Source of the DNA: Jannaschia sp. GRR-S6-38
GTDB lineage: Bacteria > Pseudomonadota > Alphaproteobacteria > Rhodobacterales > Rhodobacteraceae
Reading direction: 5' to 3'
Assembly (NCBI RefSeq): GCF_029853695.1
Contig: NZ_CP122537.1
Location: 1,116,001 to 1,180,000 of the forward strand
Length of the DNA stretch: 64,000 bases
Shown: in pieces, positions 35,968 through 44,719 of the stretch
How positions within the stretch are numbered: position 1 is the stretch's first letter
Layout: every line of letters begins with the position of its first letter
Notes under the pieces: model-generated
Told to the model about the DNA's origin: nothing
Databases searched by the model: none
Seen by the model: only the letters and a program-made list of their open reading frames with translations
Position numbers and translations under genes: made by a program

Positions 35968-36690
35968 CTAGCGCTCCGTCACCACGAGGATCGGACCCAT
36001 CTGCCGCCCCGGATCGGCGCGGCCCAGCGCGGGCGCGTAAAGCCGCGAGACGCGGCCATCGAGGTAGAGCGCGTCACGCACGCCCAGCACATCACGGAAC
36101 AGGGTCGCCATCTCGTAAAAGCTGACCGGCTCGTCCGAGATGACGAAATGCACCGCCCGCCCGTCCGGCGCGGCGCCCACGCCGTTGCGCAGGTTCAGGA
36201 ATTCGCTGTCGGGCAGGAAGCGCGGGTGCAGCGCGCCGTCGATGACCAGCATCGGGCCCGATTGCGTGGCGTCCTCGCAGTCCGGGGGCGCGGCGGCGTA
36301 GGCGCGGCTTTCGATCACCCGCGCGCCGTCGGCCGCGATGCAGAAGACGCCGTTGGGCAGCATGCCGAAATTGCCCGGGCCCTCGCGGGTCACGATCCCG
36401 GAAAGCTGCACCCCGTCCTCGACGTAAAGGCCCACGGGACGCCGGTCGGGATGGTACATGCCGCCGTTCATGGCGAAGGCGATCGGCGCTTCGGTCTGGC
36501 GCTGCAGCTCGACGAAGCTGCCCAGCGGCGTGCCGTCGGCGCCGTTGAGCCGCAGGTCGATGGCATGGCGATCCCGATCGGCGGTGCAGACGGTGAAGGC
36601 GCGGTCCCGGTGGATGACGGCTTCGCAGGCCGCGCCCGCCGTGGCGGCGGCCAGCCAGCCCAGCGCCGCGACGGCCAGCGCGCGGATCAT
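35968..36690 (-). CDS. Exported phosphodiester glycosidase family protein (DUF2233)
   Basis: A 240-residue protein with a Sec signal peptide ([20 protein letters not shown], cleavage before ACEA). [53 protein letters not shown] and [13 protein letters not shown] are the DUF2233/NAGPA motifs of phosphodiester glycosidases acting on glycan phosphodiesters. It is inserted between rbfA (4-bp overlap) and truB, a placement common in Rhodobacteraceae and not obviously functional. Confidence 0.85.
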   Translation of the reverse strand: MIRALAVAALGWLAAATAGAACEAVIHRDRAFTVCTADRDRHAIDLRLNGADGTPLGSFVELQRQTEAPIAFAMNGGMYHPDRRPVGLYVEDGVQLSGIVTREGPGNFGMLPNGVFCIAADGARVIESRAYAAAPPDCEDATQSGPMLVIDGALHPRFLPDSEFLNLRNGVGAAPDGRAVHFVISDEPVSFYEMATLFRDVLGVRDALYLDGRVSRLYAPALGRADPGRQMGPILVVTER

Positions 36691-37100
36691 TCCGACCCCT
36701 CCCCGCCCCCTTCGACGTCGCGGCGCACCGTCTCCTCGGAGAACAGCCGCCGCGTCTCGTCCATGCGGTCGAAGGTCTCGTCGATGCGGAAGCGCAGGTC
36801 GGGCGTGTATTTCAGCGTCATCTCCTTCGAGAAGGCCCGGCGCAGCTCGCCCTTGTTGCGCTTGAGCGCGGCGATGGCCTTCTCGCGGCCTTTACCGCCA
36901 AGCGGCAGGACCCAGGCGGTGGCGATCTTGAGATCGGGCGAGACGGTGACCTCGCCCACGGTGATCGACATGGATTGCAGGTCGGGGTCGTGGATCTCGC
37001 CGCGGGCCAGGACGTCGGAGAGGGTGCGCCGGATGAGCTCGCCCACGCGGAGCTGGCGCTGCGACGGGCCTGCGCCTTGGTCGAACCGGGAACGTGCCAT
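36687..37100 (-). CDS. rbfA: 30S ribosome-binding factor A
   Basis: A 137-residue KH-type protein that aids late 30S maturation and 16S 5'-end processing. [43 protein letters not shown] and [20 protein letters not shown] are the family blocks. The ATG at 37100 follows GGAGGG; an in-frame ATG at 37220 is ignored. It is divergent from dapB and heads rbfA-DUF2233-truB. nusA and infB, often upstream, are not here. Confidence 0.95.
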   Translation of the reverse strand: MARSRFDQGAGPSQRQLRVGELIRRTLSDVLARGEIHDPDLQSMSITVGEVTVSPDLKIATAWVLPLGGKGREKAIAALKRNKGELRRAFSKEMTLKYTPDLRFRIDETFDRMDETRRLFSEETVRRDVEGGGEGSE

Positions 37101-37209
37101 GGGAAACCCTCCTGAGGGGGCCGCAGATATGGGGGCGGCGGGACGGACGCAACCCGCGCCCATGTTGCATGAGACGGCGGTGTGCCCCAAGAGAGGCGGG
37201 GAATTTCGT

Positions 37210-37239
37210 GGGTGATCCACGGGTGATCTGGGGGTGATC
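37210..37239 (+). repeat. Three tandem GGGTGATC repeats in the dapB leader
   Basis: GGGTGATC occurs at 37210-37217, 37221-37228 and 37232-37239, with an 11-bp period. The last copy ends 1 nt before the dapB ATG and supplies its weak GGGGG ribosome binding site. The period of about one helical turn would suit a protein-binding array, or it may be a slipped-strand expansion. Confidence 0.65.
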
Positions 37240-37240
37240 T

Positions 37241-38059
37241 ATGTCGGACGTTGCGCTGCCGGGGATCGTGGTCGCGGGCGGCTCGGGCCGCATGGGCCGG
37301 ATGCTGATCGAGCTGATCGGCGCCTCCGACGCCTGCCGGCTGGTGGGCGTGACGGTGGCGCCGGGGCATCGCTGGGCGGGCCACGACCTGGGCGAGGCAA
37401 TGGGCGGCGCGCCGAGCGGCGTGCCGGTGACCGACGATCCGATCGAGGTGGTCGCGCGCGCGCAGACGGTGATCGATTTCACCACCCCCGCCGCGACGGT
37501 CGCGATGTCGGAGCTGGCCGCGCAGGCCCGCGCTGTCCACGTCGTCGGCACGACCGGGCTCGAGACCGCCGACATCGCCGCGCTGGAGCGCGCGGCCCGC
37601 CACGCGACGGTGATCCGCGCGGGAAACATGTCGCTGGGCGTGAACCTGCTCACGCAACTGGTGACCCGGGTCGCCGCCGCGCTCGACGCCGATTACGACA
37701 TCGAGATCGTCGAGGCGCATCACCGCCACAAGGTCGACGCCCCCTCGGGCACGGCGCTGATGCTGGGCGAGGCGGCGGCGGCGGGACGCGGCGTGGCGCT
37801 GGACGCGGTGGCCGAGCGCGGCCGCGACGGGATCACCGGCGCACGGGAGCGGGGCCGCATCGGCTTCCACGCGATCCGCGGCGGCGACATCGTGGGCGAG
37901 CATGACGTGATCTTCGCCGCCGAGGGCGAACGCATCGTGCTGCGCCACGTGGCCTCGGACCGCTCGGTCTTCGCCCGCGGCGCGATCAAGGCGGCGCTCT
38001 GGGGCCAGGGGCGCGCGCCGGGCAGCTACGACATGCTGGACGTGCTCGACCTGCGCTGA
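37241..38059 (+). CDS. dapB: 4-hydroxy-tetrahydrodipicolinate reductase
   Basis: A 272-residue NAD(P)H enzyme of the diaminopimelate/lysine pathway, needed for peptidoglycan. [19 protein letters not shown] binds the nucleotide. [15 protein letters not shown] and the active site [22 protein letters not shown] (His-His, Lys) are diagnostic, followed by [14 protein letters not shown]. Length matches the family. It is divergent from rbfA and followed by a small exported protein. Confidence 0.96.
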   Translation: MSDVALPGIVVAGGSGRMGRMLIELIGASDACRLVGVTVAPGHRWAGHDLGEAMGGAPSGVPVTDDPIEVVARAQTVIDFTTPAATVAMSELAAQARAVHVVGTTGLETADIAALERAARHATVIRAGNMSLGVNLLTQLVTRVAAALDADYDIEIVEAHHRHKVDAPSGTALMLGEAAAAGRGVALDAVAERGRDGITGARERGRIGFHAIRGGDIVGEHDVIFAAEGERIVLRHVASDRSVFARGAIKAALWGQGRAPGSYDMLDVLDLR

Positions 38060-38094
38060 GGGACGGCCAGCGGCGGTTCGACGCCTGGCCGGGA

Positions 38095-38122
38095 TTGAAG
38101 CCGGACCGCAATGGCCCATCTT
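38095..38122 (+). promoter_or_regulatory. Candidate near-leaderless promoter after dapB
   Basis: TTGAAG (38095-38100), a 16-bp spacer and CATCTT (38117-38122), then 7 nt to the ATG at 38130, which lacks a Shine-Dalgarno. Confidence 0.4.
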
Positions 38123-38129
38123 TTCCTGC

Positions 38130-38471
38130 ATGCGGCTGATCCTCGCCCTCCTCCTCCTGCTGCCGGCGCCCGCGCTGGCCTTCGAACGCGTGACCGACCG
38201 CGCGGCCTTCCTGAGCCTCGTCGAGGGCAAGCGGCTGACCGGCGACGGCGTTTCGCTGCAGGTCGGGCGCGACGGCTCGATTGCCGGCCGGGGCTTCGGG
38301 TTCCGGGTCTCGGGCGGATGGGACTGGCGCGAGGGCTATTTCTGCCGGACGCTCGACACGGTGATCCGGGACTTCCCGCTGAATTGCCAGCTGGTGGCCG
38401 TGCGCGGCGACACGGTGCGCTTCGTCGCCGACCGCGGCGCGGGCGACGTGGCGGATCTGCGGATCCGGTGA
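38130..38471 (+). CDS. Small exported protein downstream of dapB
   Basis: A 113-residue protein with a clear signal peptide (MRLILALLLLLPAPALA, cleavage before FERV). The mature part, with RDGSIAGRGFGFRVSGGWDWREGYFCRT and two cysteines probably disulfide-bonded, is conserved in Rhodobacteraceae, where it often carries a borrowed dihydrodipicolinate reductase label because of its place after dapB. It has no reductase features. Function unknown. Confidence 0.75.
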   Translation: MRLILALLLLLPAPALAFERVTDRAAFLSLVEGKRLTGDGVSLQVGRDGSIAGRGFGFRVSGGWDWREGYFCRTLDTVIRDFPLNCQLVAVRGDTVRFVADRGAGDVADLRIR

Positions 38472-38484
38472 CGCGGCCCGGCGG

Positions 38485-38775
38485 TCAGAAGTCGATCGCG
38501 ATGCCCTTGTTTTCCCAATCGCCGTAGCGCACCGGCTCGGGCCCGTCGCGACCGCCCAGCTCGGGCGGCAGGTCGAGCACCTCGCGCTTGCGGGCATCGG
38601 CCTCCTCCAGCGCGCGGCGCGCGATCTCGGGCAGGGCGGCGCGGCGCGCGGCTTCGGCCGCCGGGTCGAGCGGCACGATCTCGGGGCCGCGGGTGCGGTT
38701 GCCGGTCGGGCAGGCGGGCGCGTCGGGATCCGGCTGCGGGATCGCATCGGGATCGACGGTCATGCGGTCTGCCAT
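38485..38775 (-). CDS. DUF1674 protein, succinate dehydrogenase assembly factor 4 type
   Basis: A 96-residue protein whose C-terminus RYGDWENKGIAIDF is the DUF1674/SDHAF4 signature. In mitochondria SDHAF4 binds flavinylated SdhA and protects it during complex II assembly. A basic, proline-rich N-terminus and a helical ARRALEEADARKREVL precede it. The start at 38775 follows AAGGAGG. It is divergent from rsmB and convergent with the small exported protein. Confidence 0.85.
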   Translation of the reverse strand: MADRMTVDPDAIPQPDPDAPACPTGNRTRGPEIVPLDPAAEAARRAALPEIARRALEEADARKREVLDLPPELGGRDGPEPVRYGDWENKGIAIDF

Positions 38776-38805
38776 GGGGCGCCTCCTTGCCGGGAATGAG
38801 CCTTT

Positions 38806-38833
38806 CATATACGTCGCGGCACCCATCTCTCAA
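38806..38833 (-). promoter_or_regulatory. Candidate promoter of the DUF1674 gene
   Basis: On the minus strand TTGAGA (38833-38828), a 16-bp spacer and TATATG (38811-38806), about 30 nt before the start codon. Confidence 0.45.
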
Positions 38834-38842
38834 GGAGGCCCC

Positions 38843-40102
38843 ATGGCCGAGACCCGCGACAGCCTGTCCGCCCGAAAGGGCGCGCTCCGCCTGATGGCGC
38901 ATGTGCTGCGCGACGGGCGCATGCTGGGCGACGGCGCCTCGGGGCTGGACGGGCCCGACGCGGCGCGGGCGCTGCGGCTGGCGGGGCTGGCGCTGCGGCA
39001 TATGGGCCGCGCCGACGCGATGCTGAAGGCGGCGATGGACCGTCAGCCCGCCGCGCGCATCCGCGACATCCTGCGGCTGGCCCTGGCCGAGATCCACGCC
39101 GACGGCGCCGCGCCGCACGGCGTGGTCAACGACGCCGTTGCGCTGGCCCGGATGTCGCCCAAGACCGCCAAACAGGCCGGGCTGGTCAATGCCGTGCTGC
39201 GCAAGCTGGCCGAGGACCGCGCCGGCTGGGAGGCGCTGCCGCCGCCGAGCCTGCCGCCCTGGCTGCGCGCGCCGCTTCACAAGGCCTGGGGCGGGGCCCG
39301 GCTGGCCGCGATCGAAGCCGCGCATGTCGCGGGCGCGCCGCTGGACCTGACCCCGAAGCCGGGCGTGACGGTGGAGGGTGCGGAGGTTCTGCCGACCGGC
39401 TCGCTGCGGCTGCCGGGCGGGCAGGTCTCGGCCCTGCCGGGCTATGCCGAGGGCGACTGGTGGGTGCAGGACGCGGCCGCCGCGATCCCCGTGCGCCTGC
39501 TGGGCGACGTGGCGGGGCTGCGGGTGCTGGACCTCTGCGCGGCGCCGGGGGGCAAGACGATGCAGCTGGCCGCCGCGGGCGCGCAGGTGACGGCGCTGGA
39601 CCTGTCGGAGGGGCGATTGCGCCGGTTGCGCGCCAACCTGGAGCGCACCGGGCTCGCGGCTGAGATCGTCGTGGCGGACGCGCTGGACTGGACGCCCGAG
39701 GAGCCCTTCGACGCGGTGCTGCTCGACGCGCCCTGCACCGCGACGGGCACGATCCGCCGCCATCCCGACCTGCCGCATCTGCGCGCGGCGCGCGACGTCG
39801 AGACGCTGACCCGGCTGCAATACAAGCTGATCGACCGGGCGCTGGGCTTCGTGCGCCCCGGCGGGCGGCTGGTCTTCTGCACCTGCTCGCTGCTGCCGGT
39901 GGAGGGCGAGCACCAGGTGAGCGCCGCGCTGAAGCGCCATCCGGGGCTGGTGGCGCACGCACCCGACCCGGTGGCGCTGGGCCTGCCGGCGGAGGCCGCG
40001 TCGGATCACGGGCTGCGGCTCCTGCCCGATCTCTGGCCCGAGCGGGGCGGGATGGACGGCTTCTACATGGCGGTTCTGACGGTTCCCGAAGCGGGCGCGT
40101 GA
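38843..40102 (+). CDS. rsmB: 16S rRNA (cytosine-967-C5) methyltransferase family
   Basis: A 419-residue SAM-dependent methyltransferase. The NusB-like N-domain (about 10-140) has GVVNDAVALAR and AGLVNAVLRKLAED. The SAM motif is VLDLCAAPGGKTMQLAAAG. The catalytic cysteines lie in LLDAPCTATGTIRRHPDL (TC-type motif IV with ProCys) and FCTCSLLPVEGE (motif VI). It methylates C967 of 16S rRNA. It starts a plus-strand run with the heparinase-like gene, purH and lspA. Confidence 0.9.
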   Translation: MAETRDSLSARKGALRLMAHVLRDGRMLGDGASGLDGPDAARALRLAGLALRHMGRADAMLKAAMDRQPAARIRDILRLALAEIHADGAAPHGVVNDAVALARMSPKTAKQAGLVNAVLRKLAEDRAGWEALPPPSLPPWLRAPLHKAWGGARLAAIEAAHVAGAPLDLTPKPGVTVEGAEVLPTGSLRLPGGQVSALPGYAEGDWWVQDAAAAIPVRLLGDVAGLRVLDLCAAPGGKTMQLAAAGAQVTALDLSEGRLRRLRANLERTGLAAEIVVADALDWTPEEPFDAVLLDAPCTATGTIRRHPDLPHLRAARDVETLTRLQYKLIDRALGFVRPGGRLVFCTCSLLPVEGEHQVSAALKRHPGLVAHAPDPVALGLPAEAASDHGLRLLPDLWPERGGMDGFYMAVLTVPEAGA

Positions 40103-40176
40103 CAGCCGCGCCGGGCGCGCGTATCGTCCCCGCGGGCAAGGCGCCGGGACAGGCGCCGCCGATCGAGGGCCGGGCA

Positions 40177-41901
40177 ATGGGATCGCAGGACCGCCTCCGC
40201 GACCGCTGGAAGACGCGCCTGCGCGTGGCCCGCGCCCGTCCGCCCCGCGGCCAGCGCGCGCTGGTCTGGCAGCCCGAGCCGCGCGGCGCGGGATCGGCCC
40301 GGCGCGGTCAGCAGATCCTGTCGGGCACCTGGCACCTGGCGGGGCAGCTGGTCGAGGCGCGGGACGCCTCGCCTTGGGCGCTGGACGCGCCGTCGACCCC
40401 CTTCGAGATGCAGCTGCACGGCCAGGGCTGGCTGGACGACGTGATGGCGCTGGGCACCGCCGACGCGACGGGCGCGGTGCGGGCCTGGGTGCTGGACTGG
40501 GTGCGCCGCTACGGCGCGGGCCGGGGGCCGGGCTGGACGCCCGCGCTGGCCGGCCGGCGGCTGCTGCGCTGGATCAGCCACGCGCCGCTCCTGCTGCAGG
40601 GGATGCCGGCGCGCGACCAGGCGGCGCTGTTCGACGCGATGTATCGCCACGCGGTGCTGCTGCGCCGCGACTGGGGAACCGCGCCCGCGGGCCTGCCGCG
40701 GATGGAGGCGCTGATCGGGCTGCTCTATGCCGGGCTGACGCTGGAGGGTCTGGGCGATCTGGGCCCGCGCGCGACGGCGGCGCTGGCCGCGGCGATGGCC
40801 GAGGATGTGAGCGCGGATGGCGGCATCGCTTCGCGCAATCCCGAGGCGCTGCTGGAGGTGGCGACGCTCCTGGGCTGGGCGATCGGGGCGCTGGCGGCGA
40901 CGGGCGAAGCACCCGAGGCGCTGGGCGCGGCCCAGGCGCGGATCGTGCCGACGCTGCGCGCGCTGCGCCATGCCGATGGCGGGCTGGCGCGGTTTCATGG
41001 CGGCGGGCGCGGCCTGCCGGGGCGGCTGGACCGGGTGCTGGTCGAATCGGGCGTGCGCGGGCGCAACGAAAGCGGGCTGGCCATGGGCTACGTCCCGGTG
41101 AGTCACGGGCGCACGACGGTGGTGATCGACGCGACCCCGCCGCCCGCGGGGCTGGTCAGCGGCTCGGCCCATGCCTCGACGCTGGCCTTCGAGATGACCT
41201 CGGGCGCGGGCCCGGTGATCGTCAATTGCGGGCCGGGCGGGGCGTTCGGCCCCGACTGGCACCGCGCCGGGCGTGCCACGGCCAGCCATTCCACGCTGGC
41301 GATCGAGGGCTGGTCGTCCTCGCGGATCGGGCCGATCCTGATCCATGACGGCCGGCGGATCGCGCCGCTGGTGCAGACCCCCGCCCGCGTGCAGTGGCAG
41401 CGCAGCGGCTCGCGCTCGGCGACGACGGTGGTGCTGTCGCAGGACGGCTATGTGGGCAGCCACGGGCTGACCCATCTGCGCCGGCTGGTGCTGTCGGCGG
41501 ACGGGCGCAAGCTGGAGGGCGAGGACGCGCTGCGCGCCGTGTCGGCCCGCGACAAGGAACGCTTCGAGGACGCGCAGAGCGAGGCCAAGCTGCAGGGCAT
41601 CCCGTTCCAACTGCGCTTCCATTTGCATCCCGACACGCTGGCCGAGATCGACATGGGCGGGCGCGCCGTGTCGCTGACGCTGGGATCGGGCGAGGTCTGG
41701 GTGTTCCGGCCCGGCGGCGCGGGCCGGCTGAGCCTGGAGCCGTCGGTCCATCTGGAGCCCGGGCGCCTGAAGCCGCGCGCGGCGCAACAGGTGGTTTTAT
41801 CCGACCGCGTTGTGAAATATGCCGCCACCATCGACTGGAGCCTGACGCGCGCGCAGGAGGCGACCGATCTGCCGCCCACCCCCGCCGAAGGCCTCTTCTG
41901 A
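40177..41901 (+). CDS. Heparinase II/III family protein
   Basis: A protein of about 574 residues with an alpha-helical (alpha/alpha toroid) N-domain (QGWLDDVMALG, GRRLLRWISHAPLL, LRRDWGTAPAGLPRMEALIGL, PEALLEVATLLGWAIGAL) and a beta-sandwich C-domain (HASTLAFEMTSGAGPVIVNCGPGG, RATASHSTLAIEGWSSS). These are features of heparinase II/III-like polysaccharide lyases, here probably acting on an unknown anionic glycan. There is no signal peptide. ATG 40177 is preferred; GTG 40099, overlapping the rsmB stop (GTGA), is in frame and gives 600 residues. The rsmB-heparinase-purH order is common in this family of bacteria. Confidence 0.82.
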   Translation: MGSQDRLRDRWKTRLRVARARPPRGQRALVWQPEPRGAGSARRGQQILSGTWHLAGQLVEARDASPWALDAPSTPFEMQLHGQGWLDDVMALGTADATGAVRAWVLDWVRRYGAGRGPGWTPALAGRRLLRWISHAPLLLQGMPARDQAALFDAMYRHAVLLRRDWGTAPAGLPRMEALIGLLYAGLTLEGLGDLGPRATAALAAAMAEDVSADGGIASRNPEALLEVATLLGWAIGALAATGEAPEALGAAQARIVPTLRALRHADGGLARFHGGGRGLPGRLDRVLVESGVRGRNESGLAMGYVPVSHGRTTVVIDATPPPAGLVSGSAHASTLAFEMTSGAGPVIVNCGPGGAFGPDWHRAGRATASHSTLAIEGWSSSRIGPILIHDGRRIAPLVQTPARVQWQRSGSRSATTVVLSQDGYVGSHGLTHLRRLVLSADGRKLEGEDALRAVSARDKERFEDAQSEAKLQGIPFQLRFHLHPDTLAEIDMGGRAVSLTLGSGEVWVFRPGGAGRLSLEPSVHLEPGRLKPRAAQQVVLSDRVVKYAATIDWSLTRAQEATDLPPTPAEGLF

Positions 41902-41934
41902 TCGCGCGAGCGGTCCCCGAGCGAAGGATATGCC

Positions 41935-43509
41935 ATGTTCGACCATGTGAAGGTCACCCGCGCGCTGATCTCGGTCTCCGACAAGAGCGGGCTGGACGAG
42001 CTGGGCCGGGCGCTGGCCGACCGGGGGGTCGAGATCCTGTCCACCGGGGGCTCGGCCGACGCACTGCGCGCCGCCGGGGTCGCGGTGCGCGACGTCTCGG
42101 ACGTGACCAACTTTCCCGAGATGATGGATGGCCGGGTCAAGACGCTGCATCCCAACATCCATGGCGGGCTGCTGGCGCGGCGCGACGAGCCGCGGCACCT
42201 GAGCGCGATGGAGGCGATGGGTATCGAGCCGATCGACCTGCTTGTGGTGAACCTCTACCCGTTCGAGGCCACTATCGCGCGCGGCGCGGGCGAGGAGGAG
42301 GCCATCGAGAATATCGATATCGGCGGCCCCGCCATGATCCGCGCGGGCGCGAAGAACCACGCCTTCACCACCGTGATCGTCGATCCGGAGGATTACGCGC
42401 CCCTGCTGGCCGAGCTGGACGCCCACAAGGGCGCGACCACCCTGCCCTTCCGCCAGCGCCAGGCCGCGATCGCCTATGGCCGCACCGCAGCCTATGACGC
42501 GGCCGTCGCGACCTGGATGGCCCGCTACGAGGAGACGCCGCGCCGCGTCGCCGCTGCGGGGACGCTCGCGCAGCCCATGCGCTACGGCGAGAACCCGCAT
42601 CAGAAGGCCGCCTTCTACATCGATGGCAGCGGCCGGGCCGGCGTCGCCACCGCGGAGCAGCACCAGGGCAAGGCGCTGAGCTACAACAACATCGCCGACA
42701 CCGATGCCGCGATGGAGCTGGTGGCCGAGTTCGACGACCCCGCCGTCGCCATCATCAAGCATGCCAATCCCTGCGGCGTGGCCACCGGCGATAGCCTCGC
42801 CGAGGCGCATGGGCGCGCCTTCGACTGCGACCGCACTTCGGCCTTCGGGGGCATCGTCGCGGTGAACCGCCCGCTCGACGCCGCGACCGCGGAGGCCATT
42901 GCCGCGATCTTCACCGAGGTCGTCATCGCGCCGGGCGTCGACGCGGCCGCGCGCGAGGTCTTCGCCGCCAAGAAGAACCTGCGGCTCCTGACCACCGGCA
43001 GCCTGCCCGACCCGAAGCGCGACCGCCGGATGATGCGGCAGGTGGCGGGCGGCTGGCTCGCGCAGGATCACGACACCGGCCGGATCGGGGCGGCGGACCT
43101 GAAGGTGGTCACCAAGCTGGCGCCGACCGAGGACCAGATCCGCGACCTGCTCTTTGCCTGGCGGGTCGCCAAACACGTGAAGTCGAACGCAATCGTCTAT
43201 GCCAAGGACGGCGCGACGGTGGGCATCGGCGCGGGGCAGATGAGCCGGCTCGACAGTTCGCGCATCGCGGCGCGCAAGGCGCAGGACATGGCCGAGGCGC
43301 TGGAGCTGACCGAAAGCACGGCCCAGGGCTCGGTCGTGGCCTCGGACGCGTTCTTCCCCTTCGCCGACGGGTTGCTGGCCGCCGCCGAGGCCGGCGCGCG
43401 GGCGGTGATCCAGCCCGGCGGCTCGATGCGCGACGAAGAGGTCATCGCCGCCGCCGACGCGGCGGGGCTCGCGATGGTCTTCACTGGCATGCGGCACTTC
43501 CGTCACTGA
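41935..43509 (+). CDS. purH: Bifunctional AICAR formyltransferase / IMP cyclohydrolase
   Basis: A 524-residue enzyme of the last two purine steps to IMP. The N-terminal cyclohydrolase has [18 protein letters not shown] and [17 protein letters not shown]. The transformylase part has [30 protein letters not shown] (catalytic Lys-His), [13 protein letters not shown] and [11 protein letters not shown] near the end. Length is normal. The stop shares a base with the lspA start (TGATG). Confidence 0.96.
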   Translation: MFDHVKVTRALISVSDKSGLDELGRALADRGVEILSTGGSADALRAAGVAVRDVSDVTNFPEMMDGRVKTLHPNIHGGLLARRDEPRHLSAMEAMGIEPIDLLVVNLYPFEATIARGAGEEEAIENIDIGGPAMIRAGAKNHAFTTVIVDPEDYAPLLAELDAHKGATTLPFRQRQAAIAYGRTAAYDAAVATWMARYEETPRRVAAAGTLAQPMRYGENPHQKAAFYIDGSGRAGVATAEQHQGKALSYNNIADTDAAMELVAEFDDPAVAIIKHANPCGVATGDSLAEAHGRAFDCDRTSAFGGIVAVNRPLDAATAEAIAAIFTEVVIAPGVDAAAREVFAAKKNLRLLTTGSLPDPKRDRRMMRQVAGGWLAQDHDTGRIGAADLKVVTKLAPTEDQIRDLLFAWRVAKHVKSNAIVYAKDGATVGIGAGQMSRLDSSRIAARKAQDMAEALELTESTAQGSVVASDAFFPFADGLLAAAEAGARAVIQPGGSMRDEEVIAAADAAGLAMVFTGMRHFRH

Positions 43510-44000
43510 TGCGCCGGATCCTGACATGGGCCGCGCTGGCCTTCGCCATCGACCAGCTGTCCAAGGTGATCGTGGTCCACGCCATGAACCTGAAGACGGT
43601 GGGCGTGATCGAGGTGCTGCCGCCCCTGCTGACCTTCCGCATGGGCTGGAACGAGGGCGTGAATTTCGGCCTTATGTCCGGGGCGGGGGCGCGCTGGCTC
43701 TTGGTGGCGGTCGCGATCGGAGTCTCGGGCCTGCTTCTGCGCTGGGCGCGGGGCTTCGCACGGCCGGTGGGGCAGATCGCGGCGGGGCTGGTGATCGGCG
43801 GGGCGCTGGCCAACGCGCTGGACCGGGTGATCTACGGCGCGGTGGCGGATTTCCTGAACATGTCCTGCTGCGGCATCCGCAACCCCTATGCGTTCAACAT
43901 CGCCGACGTGTTCATCTTCGCGGGGGCCTTCGGACTGATCGTCTGGGCCGACGATCCGAAGAAACAACAGGCCGGCAAGGCGGATGGAAAGACCCCGTGA
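43509..44000 (+). CDS. lspA: Lipoprotein signal peptidase (signal peptidase II)
   Basis: A 163-residue inner-membrane aspartic peptidase that removes signal peptides from prolipoproteins. Four helices carry the conserved blocks AIDQLSKVIV, NEGVNFGLM, GGALANALDRVIYGAVADFLNM (first catalytic Asp region) and AFNIADVFIFAGA (second Asp). The C-terminus is short and charged. It is coupled to purH and lies just upstream of a lipoprotein gene. Confidence 0.95.
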   Translation: MRRILTWAALAFAIDQLSKVIVVHAMNLKTVGVIEVLPPLLTFRMGWNEGVNFGLMSGAGARWLLVAVAIGVSGLLLRWARGFARPVGQIAAGLVIGGALANALDRVIYGAVADFLNMSCCGIRNPYAFNIADVFIFAGAFGLIVWADDPKKQQAGKADGKTP

Positions 44001-44025
44001 CCCGGCGCGCCGGACGGGCTAGGAA
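43997..44025 (+). promoter_or_regulatory. Promoter of the DUF3035 lipoprotein gene
   Basis: GTGACC (43997-44002, overlapping the lspA stop), a 17-bp spacer and TAGGAA (44020-44025). Start of transcription is near 44033, about 26 nt before the ATG. Confidence 0.5.
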
Positions 44026-44058
44026 CGGGGCGGACGCGACGAAGGGGGGACCCCGCGC

Positions 44059-44571
44059 ATGATCGGACGGCTTGCCATGATGGCGGTTCTGGCGGCGACG
44101 CTGGCGGGCTGCGCGGAGCGCAACCCGACCCTGTTCAACCTTCGGAAGACGGACCGCACGCCCGACGAGTTCTCGATCCTGCCGACGCGCCCGCTGCAGC
44201 AGCCCGAGAGCTTCGCCGCGCTGCCGCCGCCCACGCCGGGCGGCACCAACCGCACCGACCGCCAGCCGCAGGCCGAGGCCATCACCGCGCTGGGCGGGAA
44301 CCCGGCCGGCGGATCGGGCGTCGACGGCGCGATGATCGCCACCGCCACGCGCTACGGCGTCCAAGGCAATATCCGCGGCGTTCTGGCGGCCGAGGACCTG
44401 GAATACCGGCGCGCCAATGACGGCCGCCTGCTGGAGCGGCTGTTCAACGTGAACGTCTATTACGACGCCTATGAGCGGCAGTCGCTGGACCAGTATCTGG
44501 AGCTGGAGCGGTTGCGCCGCGCGGGCGTGCGCACCGTTGCCGCGCCGCCTGATCCGGAGCTGCTGCAATAG
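44059..44571 (+). CDS. DUF3035 lipoprotein
   Basis: A 170-residue lipoprotein: signal peptide with lipobox LAGC (Cys18), then RNPTLFNLRKTDRTPDEFSILPTRPLQ, the conserved DUF3035 block (beta-barrel-associated-like, with the D-E-F-x-V/I pattern). The region after residue 95 is helical with paired basic residues. A Gly/Pro-rich linker joins the halves. Function unknown; conserved between lspA and the M16 pair in Rhodobacteraceae. Confidence 0.82.
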   Translation: MIGRLAMMAVLAATLAGCAERNPTLFNLRKTDRTPDEFSILPTRPLQQPESFAALPPPTPGGTNRTDRQPQAEAITALGGNPAGGSGVDGAMIATATRYGVQGNIRGVLAAEDLEYRRANDGRLLERLFNVNVYYDAYERQSLDQYLELERLRRAGVRTVAAPPDPELLQ

Positions 44572-44598
44572 CGGCCCGCCGGTCGGCGGATCGCCGCG

Positions 44599-44618
44599 CG
44601 CGCGCCCCGCGCGGGGCG
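44599..44618. terminator. 20-bp GC palindrome after the DUF3035 gene
   Basis: A perfect palindrome CGCGCCCC-GCGC-GGGGCGCG, 27 bp after the stop. There is no T-run, so it is a possible but unproven termination or stability element. The adjoining GGATCGCCGCGC occurs twice nearby. Confidence 0.35.
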
Positions 44619-44719
44619 CGGTCGCTGACAATCTCGTGACGGATCGCCGCGCCCGGCTTGGACGCGGGCGCCCGGTGACACATCTTGTGACGAGCCGCTT
44701 TCTTCCCGGAGGACTCCGC

